A model generated the notes under the pieces. That model ran no database searches. It saw only the letters and a list, made by a program, of their open reading frames with translations, and had not been told where the DNA came from. Below, piece by piece: positions 10,969-22,141 of a DNA stretch of 64,000 nt (the stretch's first letter is position 1; the number at the start of each line of letters is the position of its first letter). The stretch covers positions 248,001-312,000 of the forward strand of contig SWDT01000211.1 in assembly GCA_009193035.1 (NCBI GenBank), written 5' to 3'. This DNA comes from Halicephalobus mephisto. Its lineage: Eukaryota > Nematoda > Chromadorea > Rhabditida > Panagrolaimidae. Both the position numbers and the translations under genes were made by a program.

Positions 10969-11157
10969 CGAACAATAAATAAACTCAACAAAACATTGAC
11001 ACATTTCCACCGGTAATAAACTGCGGAAAATCCTAATCATTCATTACTATAAGCTTATTTAATGAGAGGATTTCTATTGACTTCATGAGATCTTTCTTGT
11101 TTCCAATTGGTCAACATAATCAGATTAATCATTGACGTGAGGTCGTTAAACTCCCGG

Positions 11158-13391
11158 CTAATTCCTATCGTCAGACCTTTTAGTAGATATATCATTATTA
11201 TAATCGTCTTTAAAGTCCTTTTTCTGTTTCTTAGTTCCAGCTTTTGGCTCTTTGTAGATACCCAATTCGACGTGAGTGAAATGTTTGGACAAGGATTGGT
11301 AGGAAAGGAAAGTAGGAGGAATATTTTCAGCGGAAAGCTTGCCAGGCTCTTCACAGGTAGCAAAGAGGATGTAATTATTATTGATAGCAACTTCAGGGAC
11401 GGTAGCTGTGAGGATGTACTTGAATGAGACAGCCACTTCTCGCTGGATTATGTTTAAATACTTCTTCGAGGATGAGACAATGTTGATAAAAAGACAACCA
11501 TGCGGTGTTAAATGCTCCTTCATCTTTTTAATAATATTCTCAGTCACAAAAGCAGGAGGTGGGCCATACAAGACATTCTTTTCATCAATTTGTTCCTTAG
11601 GGTTGGAGAGGTCGATGAAAAGCATGTCGTAAGCTGAAAGAAGGAATCTACTTAGTTTACACTTCATAATTAACAAACCTCCATTATTACTATCTTTGAG
11701 CCATTCCATAGCATCCATGGTGACACAGCTAACACGGTCATTATTAGGCATTCCAAAATACTCATGGGCAATATTGAAAAGTTCAGGTTCAATTTCTACA
11801 CCAGTAATCTTTGCCTTTGGTAAGGTAGCATGTAAGAATGAGATAAGAGAACCACCACCAACTCCAAGAACGGCAATATTCCAGGCTCGGTCTTGAACTC
11901 CAGCAAATCCACCCGGAACAAATTCAAAAGCTGCAATCATAGCATTCTGATAACCACAACAGAGTTCTTCGTGATTAAAACGGACTTCACCGGATTTGGA
12001 TTTCTCTGAAACCGAAATTCATAAACAACATTGTAAAACAAAAACAGACCAATGGTACACTCAGATTGAATAATATTAGAAGATGATTCGAAATACAGAC
12101 GACGGAATGTCTTCTCATCACATACAGATTCAACAACAAAATAATCGCCGCAAATCTTGCCATTACCAGAAGCAATTGTGGTACTGTTCTCTTCTGGAGA
12201 TAAAGTAGCAATAACCGGATTGCCTACACAATCAGAAGAACTAAAGTGACCAGCGAACTGGTTGACGAATGAACGAGAAATCTCCGTATCTTTAAAGGGA
12301 AATTCCATAATAACCACTCGATCGACTTTCAGAAGACTTGGCATAGACTGGAAGACCTGCTGACTACGACTGTATATTTCCCCAAAGGAATCTGGAGGTA
12401 TAATGATGAAATGATGAGTCTTGATGGGGTTCGTATGCTTCTGAGTGTCAACCACAGTAACTTTGACATCAGCATTGTCGTACTCAGGAATATTCATCGA
12501 GAGAGTTATAGTGACCAAGTGATCTACACGTCTGAAATACGGAAAACACTATGCAGAACGAAAAACTTGAAACTAACTTCTTACACATGTTTGCGAAGCG
12601 AGAGAGCTGGAAATTGCTATCTAGGATGCCACAAATCTCATCTCGAGTCTTCTCGACCCCACGGTTATCAACAGACAAACGCCAGTTGGGGATGGATGGG
12701 AAACTCCGAGGGAATTTCACAATATCGATCACAACAGTAGAAACAAATTTGTCATCTTGCTTGATTTCATTGGGAATCAGACGAACAACGAGATTCAAAT
12801 GATTGTCAGTGAAATTGTATAATTGGTGGACGATTTGTTTCTGAGCCAATGTGATTAGAATATAATGACCATTGTTCTTAAGAACACGGAAAATCTCAGT
12901 TAACATCTTGTTCACAAAATCTCTGCATGTTTCAGGAACATCTTCAACAGGTAACAAAGCATCCATTGTACCTTTGTCGATCACAATATCAAAACTGCTA
13001 TCCTCATATGGTAGATTATCGGCAGAACAACAATCATACACCATCTGTAAATCGAGCATTTTAGCGGCTTGCGCTTTCTTCTTCTTCAAGACGTCTTCGT
13101 CAACATCAATGTTCGTGATGTTGTGGAAACCTTTCTCCGAGAGCTAAAACTACCTGCTAGAATTCATATAAAACCAATGCATACCTGGAACTCTAACTGA
13201 GAAGTACCACAACCAATGTTCAGGATAGCATCGGAAGTCTTCATCTTCTTCTCAAGGATACGAAAATGATCATCCAAAGTCCCATACCATTCGAAATCCT
13301 GTCTAACATTATGAAACTTGTGCCAAAAATTTGGATCCGTATACTCTAAAGGATTCTTTGGAACAACGGGAGAAAGCCGCTTTTTAGGCAT
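11158..13391 (-). CDS. METTL13-type dual methyltransferase (eEF1A methyltransferase)
   Basis: In animals METTL13 methylates the N-terminus and Lys55 of eEF1A with two separate SAM domains. Five exons, 13391-13185, 13143-12587, 12531-12050, 12005-11679 and 11633-11158, close to 682 aa; human METTL13 is 699. The N-terminal Rossmann domain shows EYTDPNFWHKFH and ILNIGCGTSQL (SAM loop), then IDVDEDVL and IVIDKGTMDALL. The C-terminal domain begins at LCCGYQNAMIAAFEF and has IAVLGVGGGSLISFLH, VEIEPELFNIA, DMLFIDLSN and PPPAFV, followed by a Lys-rich tail. Exon 3's frame stays open past its donor, so the join at 12050/12005 was chosen because it restores the conserved IIQSE and LCC segments in one frame. 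The exon 2 donor (AT|GTGTAAG) is the only in-phase option. Confidence 0.92.
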
Positions 13392-13886
13392 ACCTCTCAA
13401 AATCTCTCTTAAAATAAAAATACAAAAATCAGCAAATAAATCCGAGGAGAAGAGGAGGAGCACTAAGTACTATGGGAAGAGCGAGTAAGTGGCAGACTGT
13501 CAGAAAGAAAAGCGAACAAGAGTCAATCATTCGCGTTGGGACCTTATCACCTCCATACTGTGATTTTTAATTAACAATTAGGTGATACCTGTGTGGTTTT
13601 GTTTATTATTTTCCTTAAGCTTTGACTAATAGATTTTATTTTTTAAATGTTCAATTAACCATATAGATGTATTTATTCATGTTTCTTCACTTGAGAGCCT
13701 ATTGTCATTAATTGATTATGGAGAACAATGTTTTTCTCTGTTTCTGTTTGATGGAAAATCTATTTTGGGAATTTCAAGCGTTATTCAGGACGCAAATCCT
13801 GCAAATGCGCAAATCTCTTGGAAAATAGAGGAAAATTCGATCTCCGTCAATATTCATTTACTCGTTTTTCTCGTGGTTCATCCATG
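13392..13886. other. intergenic, AT-rich
   Basis: Between the divergent METTL13 and Met-like kinase genes. No supported gene. The open plus frame from 13702 has no signal peptide or splice context. Confidence 0.4.
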
Positions 13887-15503
13887 GTTAGCAAAAGACT
13901 GTGGAATTGGTTGTTACCATGTGTGTTGCTCTAAGCGTTTGGATTAGCTTCGAACTTCTTTCCGTCGAAGAAATTCAATTTAGGGCTAATTACTCAGTTG
14001 CCAAAAAGATTCTTCGCGAACACAAGTTCGTGGACGTTCCCTCGAATTTACAACTTATGCTCCGATGCATCGTACTCGGATCATTTCACGCGGTAGAATG
14101 GATATTTGAACACTACGGGTCCAAATGCGGGGATTAACGTTCGCGAGCTTCCGGTTCCGAGGCGTCACGCTGCGTGGATTTGCTTCTACTTTTTCCTAGT
14201 CTTCTTGAATCCTTATTGATTCCGAAGAGGTGAGTCGATTATTTGCGCAACACATTCCTCGAGTCTCGAATGAATGTTGTCGATTTTTCTTTGTCAAGAG
14301 TGCGACAAGGGCCGGTTTCTGGCTAAACTTTGGTACCTTCTTACTCCACTAGCTGCTAGCGTTACTCGTTCATTTTCTCGATTGTTTGTTTCCCCGTTGG
14401 ATTTTTCTAAATCGAGATGCTAACTGCATCCACATCCCGAAAAATTTCGGACAGTTTTCTCAATAACAGACATCTGTCCTAAGGATATAGAGAGCTATAG
14501 AGGTGAATCCGGATATCTTTTCGGATCCAGTGCAGGATTTTCCTTTTACCGATCATGTCTTGATTGTAATGACTAAGGATTTTCGTTTTTGTTCGATTTG
14601 TTTCTTCCATCTGTGTCATTGACGCTCCATTTGCTTGCATCATGAAAAGTTCGTGATTGACCAATTTCGCCAATTTTCTTGGAGTCTTTTCTCAGCTGTA
14701 AATTCAAGACTGAAAAAATCTTGTTCGACAAAAACTGTCGTTGTCAAATGTTCTCAGGACTGTCAGATTTAACAGAAATCATTGCTAGTCTCAATTTTGT
14801 TTTTTAAAATTTATTTTTCAATTCTTTGTTTTACTGATCCAGCTTTGGATCAATTTCAGTTGACTAAAACGGGTTATTTGCCCAGTGAGAGTCGATTTTT
14901 TCTATTTGTTTGTCCTATTTTATTCCCCAGGACCCATGATTCTGATTCACTTGAACCGGATAACTTTTCATATGACCGATTTTGTCGATGTCGTTTTTCT
15001 ATATCCTGGAATCTTGTTTTCAAGTCCAGACACGATCGACTCATCTCAAGTATACATAAGTTTTTTCCAAGTTGAAATAAACATTTATCCGAAGAATGAT
15101 CGGGGATTTGTTGTTCATTCTTTGTCTTTTTAATGCGGCTTTGAAGGAGCTGAAACAAATACCAGGGTGTTACTTGTTCTTAGTTTATTTCGGACAGGAA
15201 GACAGTCGACGGGGAAAGGGATCATTTTCACCGAGTCCCAACCACATGGTCGAATTTACGTCGAGGCCAACTTATGGAGCAGGGTTTGCGCGATCTCATA
15301 TTGGGATTCGGTTCGCGTCACTGAGCGGGCTTAGCTGTTGCTCTCGATATTTTACTCTACTGTCTCTATACTTTTTGTCCGACTTGGTACTTTGCTAAAG
15401 ACCTTCTTTGTACCCTTATTGATTTGTTCATTTCGAATGTTCCCATGAATTAACGAGAATTTCAAGACATTTTAATAGATTTATTTTGATTACTTATTTT
15501 CAG
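13887..15503 (+). other. probable extracellular exons of the Met-like kinase, not assembled
   Basis: Coding-looking pieces lie here, but I could not join them. At 13901-14137 one frame reads NLQLMLRCIVLGSFHAVEWI, like an Ig B-to-C strand, and stays open to a perfect donor (GAAGAG|GTGAGT near 14229) except for one TAA at 14135. At 14936-15133 another reads DFVDVVFLYPGILFSSPDTI and VYISFFQVEINIYP. It stops at a TAA and then continues in the same frame as HGRIYVEANLWSRVCAISYW up to 15330. Undetected introns, or loss of function, would explain the two stops. The last junction must enter the TM exon in phase 2, and I found no such donor. Confidence 0.4.
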
Positions 15504-17684
15504 AGCGTATGCCACAGCGGGATCTCTTTTGATTCTATTATTTTTTCTCAGAAACCGGCAAAATTCCTCTGAGAAGAAGTGAACCCTCGGCCTTCGCGGC
15601 CGGTCCGACCCCTCGGGGGGCTGTGTTCCTCAACCCCCTCCCTGATTATGACAGCGACTCGGCCAACTCAGAGTTCATGTCGACATCGACCCACACTGCT
15701 TCTTCAGCATCATCTACTTCGCGACTTTCCCAGCAAGAAGTACTTTCTCTAATCTCCGGAGATCTGAGAATATCCATCGAGCCGCTTATGATTCCTCATT
15801 ATTTTGTTCAATTGCATGATATCGTTGGTAAAGGTAAGTGTTTTTGAAAAAAACGCAGGAAGAAGAACCAGCAGAGAGATTTCATTTGGAGGACTTGTAT
15901 GCTTCTCTTTTAAGTGCTTTTTGAATCTTGTTGAACGAAAATTCTCCCGAGTCCATGTCAAGTGGACGGAGAAGCCAAAGATATAACACTCTTACACCCG
16001 GGGGTTTCAAGTGATTTTTGTCGAATCTTGAACGATTGCATAAAAACCGATCAAATTACGTCTTTATCTTTCAGGGTATTTTGGTAACGTTTATCGCGGC
16101 CAGATGAGAGATCCAAGGACGGGTTATATGCTCCCAGTAGCAGTCAAGACTCTCAAAGGTGAAAGATCCAAAGAAATCCGGGATATAGAGGATTTCCTGA
16201 GGGAAGGTGCAATAATGAAGCATTTCAATCACCCGAACGTTCTTCGTTTACTTGGGATCTGTCTGAGTCCAGAAGGAATTCCCTGGGTTGTCTTGCCCTT
16301 CATGAGTCAAGGAGATTTGCGATCCCACATCGCTGATCCCTATCGAGTTGGTTTAATCGAACTGGATTTAGATTAATCGTCAATTACGAGTTTCAGCGAA
16401 TTTGCATTATTGAATTGACGGATTTTGCTCATCAAATTGCTCAAGGAATGGCCTACTTGTCCTCCCTAAACTTTGTCCACCGCGATTTAGCTGCTCGTAA
16501 CTGCATGTAAGGCATTTTAAAACTTCTAATCACATTATTACAAAAAGCAGAAATAAGCACTATTACAAAATCCTCTCGAGAGGAAATTCGAGATTTTTAA
16601 GAAACTCCGAGAATAATCGCAGCCGAAATGAGAGAGCGATCGAACATAAAGCGAGTCGATTTTCAGTAGCGAATTGCCAGATTTACCATTTTTACCTGCG
16701 CAATGCTCTCTCATCCTTCGCGGAGAACCAAAAATCCGAAAAATAACAATATTATAAAAATAGGAATTTGAGGACTTTCTAGAAACTTCCAAATCTTCGG
16801 GAAAAGAAATAGGAAGAGAGGATGAGGCAATTTTATCAGAAGACTGTCGGGATTATCATTTTTTCTGTTTCCATGAACTTTGTTCGTTTCCTAGGAGAAT
16901 TCAGAAATTGCAAAAAATATAATTTTAATCAAGATATTTGGAAAAGTAATTGAATAAATTAATTTCAGGTTGACAGATAATCATGTAGTTAAAGTGGCTG
17001 ACTTTGGTCTTGCAATCGATTTATTGAGTAAAGCCCCTGCGGGACGGCCCGGAGCTCCCGCCAGACTTCCACTCAAATGGATGGCTCCAGAATCCTTACG
17101 CGACAGAAAAGTATTTAATGTAAAGACAGATGTGGTCCGTTTTTTTACTTTTATCCAGAAACCAGTCAGTACCAAATTTCACTTTTTCAGTGGTCATTCG
17201 GCATCGTCATGTGGGAACTGATGACCCGAGCAGCAGCCCCCTACGGTGACATTCCAAATTCCGAAATCAGACAATACCTCGAAACCGGAAAACGACTACC
17301 ACAACCAACTCATTGTCCAGATGTAATGTGAGTCAATAAATCCATCGAATATCCAATTTAATTCTATTTTTTCAGTTATGGGATCATGTTAAGTTGCTGG
17401 AGATCACATCCAGTTGAACGACCCGATTTCTCCTGGCTTTCTCAACACTTACAGGATATTCTCAGGGCAAGTTTCATTCCCCAATAATTTTATCAGACAT
17501 CACGAGGTGTCAAAAAGAAAACTAACATTTCCCGATAAAGACATCCGACAGTACGTCAATCAAAATTTTTTAGAAACATGTCGGTCTATCAAGACGTTTC
17601 GGCAACCGTCCTGACCCCTACTTCATGCCAGTTCCTCCAGGCGGTCTGTACACTAACTACTACCCAAACGACCTTCATCAATAG
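15504..17684 (+). CDS. Met-family receptor tyrosine kinase: TM and kinase domain (5' part unresolved)
   Basis: Exons 15504-15578, 15655-15833, 16075-16346, 16397-16506, 16969-17134, 17191-17327, 17376-17466 and 17574-17684 close in phase. Exon 1 is a transmembrane stretch ([15 protein letters not shown]). The kinase domain has [86 protein letters not shown] and [15 protein letters not shown]. These match Met/Ron rather than other RTKs. The activation loop ([15 protein letters not shown]) lacks the paired tyrosines of Met. The last intron uses AGG|GCAAGT...TTTTTTAG, a GC-AG intron; the tail ends [22 protein letters not shown] lies at 17735-17740. The 76-nt second intron is oddly GC-rich. C. 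elegans has short Met-like kinases of this kind (recalled, not checked). Confidence 0.85.
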
Positions 17685-18015
17685 ACTTGAGTTCTTCCTC
17701 GCTAACCTTTATAAATTTCGCTGCCAATAGCTAAAATAAATCTTCAAACGACCCAAGTTATTTCTTTTATTGTTATTAACTTAGATATTTGTATGACACA
17801 AGCAACAGATCTCTGACTAGTCGTCTAGGGACATAAACGATGGTTGTAAGCTTACATATCCGTAAATCTCCTAAAGAGAAGCTTACAATGTACAAAAATA
17901 CGAAAGGTTGAAATAAACCCGAGCGGGAAAGGAAATATTGATAACTGAATTACCACGAACCGGGGGTGAATAAGGCATAATGATCAAGGTTAGTACATAT
18001 CCCGCATTCTTCAAA
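17685..18015. other. convergent 3' region
   Basis: About 330 bp between the kinase and acyl-CoA synthetase stops. Contains the kinase AATAAA (17735-17740). 17840-17890 has GTAAGCTTACA and GAAGCTTAC stretches that could pair loosely. Nothing else seen. Confidence 0.5.
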
Positions 18016-20443
18016 TTAGTTCAAGCGTGAGTACATGTCGTCAAATTGGGCTTTGAAGTGCTCCTTCAGTTTCGGGCGTTTACTCTTCAGAGTGGGGGTT
18101 AGTAGGTCATTCTCTACTGAAAACATCTCTGCGGACAAGTAAATATCCTTGACTTGCTCAAATGAGTAAAGACCAGCTGATTTTCCAACTGCAACCATGT
18201 CGTCTAGGATCATCTTCTTAACTTCAGGTTTCTGGCATAACTCTTCCATTGAAAGACCTTCCAAATTCAACTGTTTCTTGGCTTCGGATGGGAGGACATC
18301 CGGATCAGGGACAATAACTGCAACCAGACATGTCTTCAAGCTCTCACCATGAACGAAAGACTGAGCGACAAACTTTGAACGTCCATAGATGTTCTCGATC
18401 TTCTCAGGAGCTACATATTCACCTTGAGCCAACTTGAAGATATGCTTCTTACGATCAACAATCTTCAACGTTCCAACTTCAGTCCATCGTCCAATATCTC
18501 CAGTATGAAGCCATCCGTCCTCGTCGATCGTTTCTTTCGTCTGTTCTGGGTTCTTGTAATATCCCTTGAAGACATTTGGTCCTTTGATGCAAACTTCCCC
18601 AGCATTATCCTTTGCAAAGTATCCAAGTTCAGGAACATCGACAAGCTTGATAGCATTGCATGGAGAAGGAACACCGACATGTCCAGGAACACAATCCCCT
18701 TCAATTGTGATAGTAGAAGCAGCAACACATTCAGTCTGACCGTAACCTTCAACAACAACACATCCAAGAGCACAGCGAATAAAGGTAAGAACATTCTCAG
18801 CCAATGGAGCAGATCCAGTAATCAAGAGCTTGACTCGGCCTCCAAGACTCTCTCGAACCTTCTTGAAAACGAGGTTATCAACAAATGAGTTATTACGAAT
18901 GACCCATCTAAAAACGCAAATTATTATATTAAAAACGAAATAAAAAACTTACTGATTAAGCTCACGAGTTTTATAAGCCATAGCTGCATCGAAAAGGGCT
19001 TTACGGAAACGAGATTTGTTAACTTCAGAAATAACCTTGTCGTAAAGTCTGTTCAAAACTCTAGGGACACATGGTAACAATGTGGGTTGCAACGTCTTGA
19101 TATCATCAGCGAGGCCACGAATATCTCCACGGAAGAACCCAATACGACCACCTTGAGTCATCATGACAGATTGAACAACACGTTCAAACATATGAGCCAG
19201 TGGTAAGAAGCTAATCATAACATCCTCGGAAGTCAATTCAGTGTATTTGAAGTATTCCAAAGTGGTTCCATCAGCGATAATGTTGCCGTGAGTAAGCATC
19301 ACACCTTTCGGAGTTCCTGAAAATCAAGTCATTATTTATATCTTCATTGCAGAACTCTTACCTGTAGTACCAGATGTGTAGCAAATCGTAGCAAGATCAC
19401 TTGGCTTCGGTGGTACAAGATCAACCTTCTCAGCATCTTTTCCTATAGCTTCAAATTCAGCAAACGAATAAAGAGTCAAATCAGCTTTCTTGAATTCAGC
19501 CCGGGCTTCATCGTTAACTCCATCCATTACTACAAAGTACTTTAGCAAGGGAATGTTCTCAGCTTGCTTCAACAGTCCTCTTGCTTTCTCCATGGTATCG
19601 CAGAACACCAGTTGAATTTCAGTTTGATTCAAGCTGAAACCGCAAGCTTCAGGCCCGAGAGTTTCGTAAAGTGGGACAAGGATGTTATTGAAGTTGTAAG
19701 TAGCGTGTTCAACGATGATCCATTCCGGTCGATTCTTGGCATAAATCCCGATGAAAGTGTCTTGTCCAGCAGAAATCCCAATGTGACGGATAGCTCTTCC
19801 AACAGTGACGGATCTGTCGATGATTTCGTTGTACTTGATCCAGACATAAGGTTCAGTTCCGTCGGCCTGTTTGACACGCTGACCGAGCATTGGTCCATTC
19901 TTAGAGACACGAGCACCTCTCCGGATGGCATCATAAATTGTCAAAGCATCTGGTTGACGACATTCCATCAACGTATTCGTCTTCAAGTAACGACACACTC
20001 GGGATCCATCCTAAAAGTCACAAATTAAAGCATAAAAACCAATTTTATCAATCCAGGCCATTCCGTTTTTTATCGCAGTCTTTTGTATCAGTCGCCTACT
20101 ACTAAATTAAAAGGACAATGACGAAAGGATCATGCGAAAAACCCACCGGCAAAACTCTTGTTTGTGATTGGGGATCAACCAGAGGAGTAATCTTCCCCTG
20201 TCTGTTATTCCAGACGTACCATCCAAGACCCATTGTTCCAATAGTTGCAGCAGCAGCAAGATAATAAGAAGATCCTAGTTGTACTCCGTTAGTAGCCCAC
20301 TCTGTTAAGTCGACGATCCTGCAAAGCAATAATCAAACACGAAATTACAGACAAGTAGAAATTCCGGAATCTTTGACGGTTAGTGAAACTCACCGAGTAC
20401 CCAAATTCAATGGTAAAACGTAGAGGGATGAATCTTTGACCAT
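18016..20443 (-). CDS. long-chain-fatty-acid-CoA ligase (ACSL)
   Basis: Activates long-chain fatty acids to acyl-CoA with ATP at ER or mitochondrial outer membranes. Exons 20443-20394, 20318-20147, 20010-19362, 19316-18953 and 18907-18016 close to 708 aa, the ACSL length. An N-terminal anchor follows the start (SSYYLAAAATIGTMGLGWYV). The adenylate-forming signatures are intact: ICYTSGTTGTPKGVMLTHGN (P-loop), SFLPLAHMFERV, LITGSAPL, VEGYGQTE, DGWLHTGDIG (ATP-binding Asp) and DRKKHIFKLAQGEYVAPEKI. This last is the ACSL version of the fatty-acid-binding linker. Clade membership (ACSL1/5/6-like versus ACSL3/4) was not decided, although GQTEC and the lack of a long G-region insert fit ACSL1/5/6. 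The small first exon was accepted because it supplies ATG and phase. Confidence 0.95.
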
Positions 20444-21956
20444 TTTGTAAGAAAATGCTAGTTATCAAACAAGGTCCACTCAAGTTTCAATCACAAGAGA
20501 CAACTGGAAATTTTCGGATTCAGAAAAAGTCGATCGCGAAACTAAATTAGGTACGCTAAACGTTGTTCATAAAAAGATAGCAATGCCCGACGAAGAGGTC
20601 TGAAGAAAACTAAAATTCGGGCCAAAGTACATCTTATCTGAGAAATAATCTGAAGAGATCGGGGTCGCAAAAATTTGATACCGCAATATTCGTCAAATCA
20701 GACAGTAAAGATAACAATGACATGAGAAAGGTGCGAAATTCTTTAGGCAGCGTTTTTCATATATCCAAAACCACAACTTAGCTTAGTGAGTCCAAGAAAC
20801 ACTGACTATTCCATTCAGCATGTGTAAAACAGTCATCGGGCAGCTAGAAAGGGGTATGCACTAAGCAACGTTGCGCAAGGGGAAAGACTGACCAAAACTG
20901 AAATGTCCAGTGGAGTGGGTTACAAACATCCTTTATTCTTTGACCATCCATTGGGAGATTATAGAAAGGACGCAGCCTTATCAATTCATCAAACTAATCA
21001 TTCAAATCAAGGTCTGGGCAAAATATATACACCAACTTGACCTCCGACGAAAATATGCCCATTGAACACAAAACCCGTCTTCAATTTGCGAAAACTATTA
21101 AATTTACTTTAGAACCAAATTTCACTAATGTGAACTTTGCCCTGTTGGTACTATCACGCCATTAGATAGATCTAACAAGAGCTCGAAAAACTGATATAAC
21201 AAAAGAAGGCCATTTACGAACGCTGATAGAACACGAAAACAATTATGATACCTTAGTTATCACAAAATGAGGTCATTGATATATCAATACGAACTCACAA
21301 TTCAGAATCGAAAACAAGACATGAAGAAACAAAAATATTGTTTTGCGGTTTCGAATTAGTATTTCCTATTTTGGACAACATTTCGTAATAAATGGAGAAC
21401 GAACTAAGCGAGTCTATAGCAAGTAAACAGCTGAGAACCCTTTTTGGCTACAACAAAACCCACGTGTCTTAAGCATTTCAACATGTTTACGAACTTTAAA
21501 ACTCGGATTTCAGAAATTCCGGACGCAGGTATTCGAAAACATCTAAAAAGTTGCGTCAACTGTTTCCGGTTAAAAAAACAAAGGACACGTAGAACTCATC
21601 AGTTGTTTAACCGAAATACAAAGTACCCCAGCAGGCCGAGATCTATGCAAAGTCAATGGGAAATCAGTCTCGTGGCCAATTGACGGAAGAGATTTCCATC
21701 AGCCGACACTGGGACAAAGTCCAAAATCAAGAATGTCCCAAACAACAAAAAAGTGCAAATGATGAACCAGTTTTTCAGTGAGGGGAAACAGCTCAATGAA
21801 TTTGGAGATATATAAACAGATAAAATTAAAAAGAACTAGAGTACCAGGATTTCAACTAACCGTCAGAGATCTCACGAAAACGAAAAAGGCAAGGTAAAAA
21901 CTCGTCGGTTGAAAAAAGGAAGGATATGAGTGAGTAGCGAGAGGACAGAGAGCGAG
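20444..21956. other. intergenic, AT-rich
   Basis: Upstream of the acyl-CoA synthetase gene. The frame at 21444-21683 has no signal peptide, splice sites or homology I recognise. No gene supported. Confidence 0.45.
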
Positions 21957-22141
21957 AGCTTGGTCAACGCTCACATGGACATTGGGCGGAAAATTTCGTA
22001 AATATTGCCAGTTATAGAGGACAGATTTCTTTTCTCTTATTAGATTTCCCGGTCAACGGGAGCGTTAGCTCGACCAACGCTCCCATGGACAACGAGAGGG
22101 GATTTTAAAAATATTACTAGTTATAAAGGATAGGTTTCTTC
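21957..22141. repeat. diverged direct repeat, two copies of about 75 bp
   Basis: Copy 1 runs about 21957-22033 and copy 2 about 22068-22141. Both contain CCAACGCTC or TCAACGCTC, then CATGGACA, a GGGG/GGCGG stretch, AAATATT, AGTTATA(A/G)AGGA and TTTCTT, in the same order. They are about 75-80% alike by eye. No coding frame spans them. Confidence 0.65.

Noticed and set aside
15591..15603. GGCC-N5-GGCC in the GC-rich block, like a cloning site
   Set aside because: Could hint at vector sequence, but the flanks are continuous with the kinase gene in phase, so chance is more likely.
16507..16968. Minus-strand frame inside a kinase intron
   Set aside because: The region is bounded by an in-phase donor and acceptor of the kinase and has no homology.
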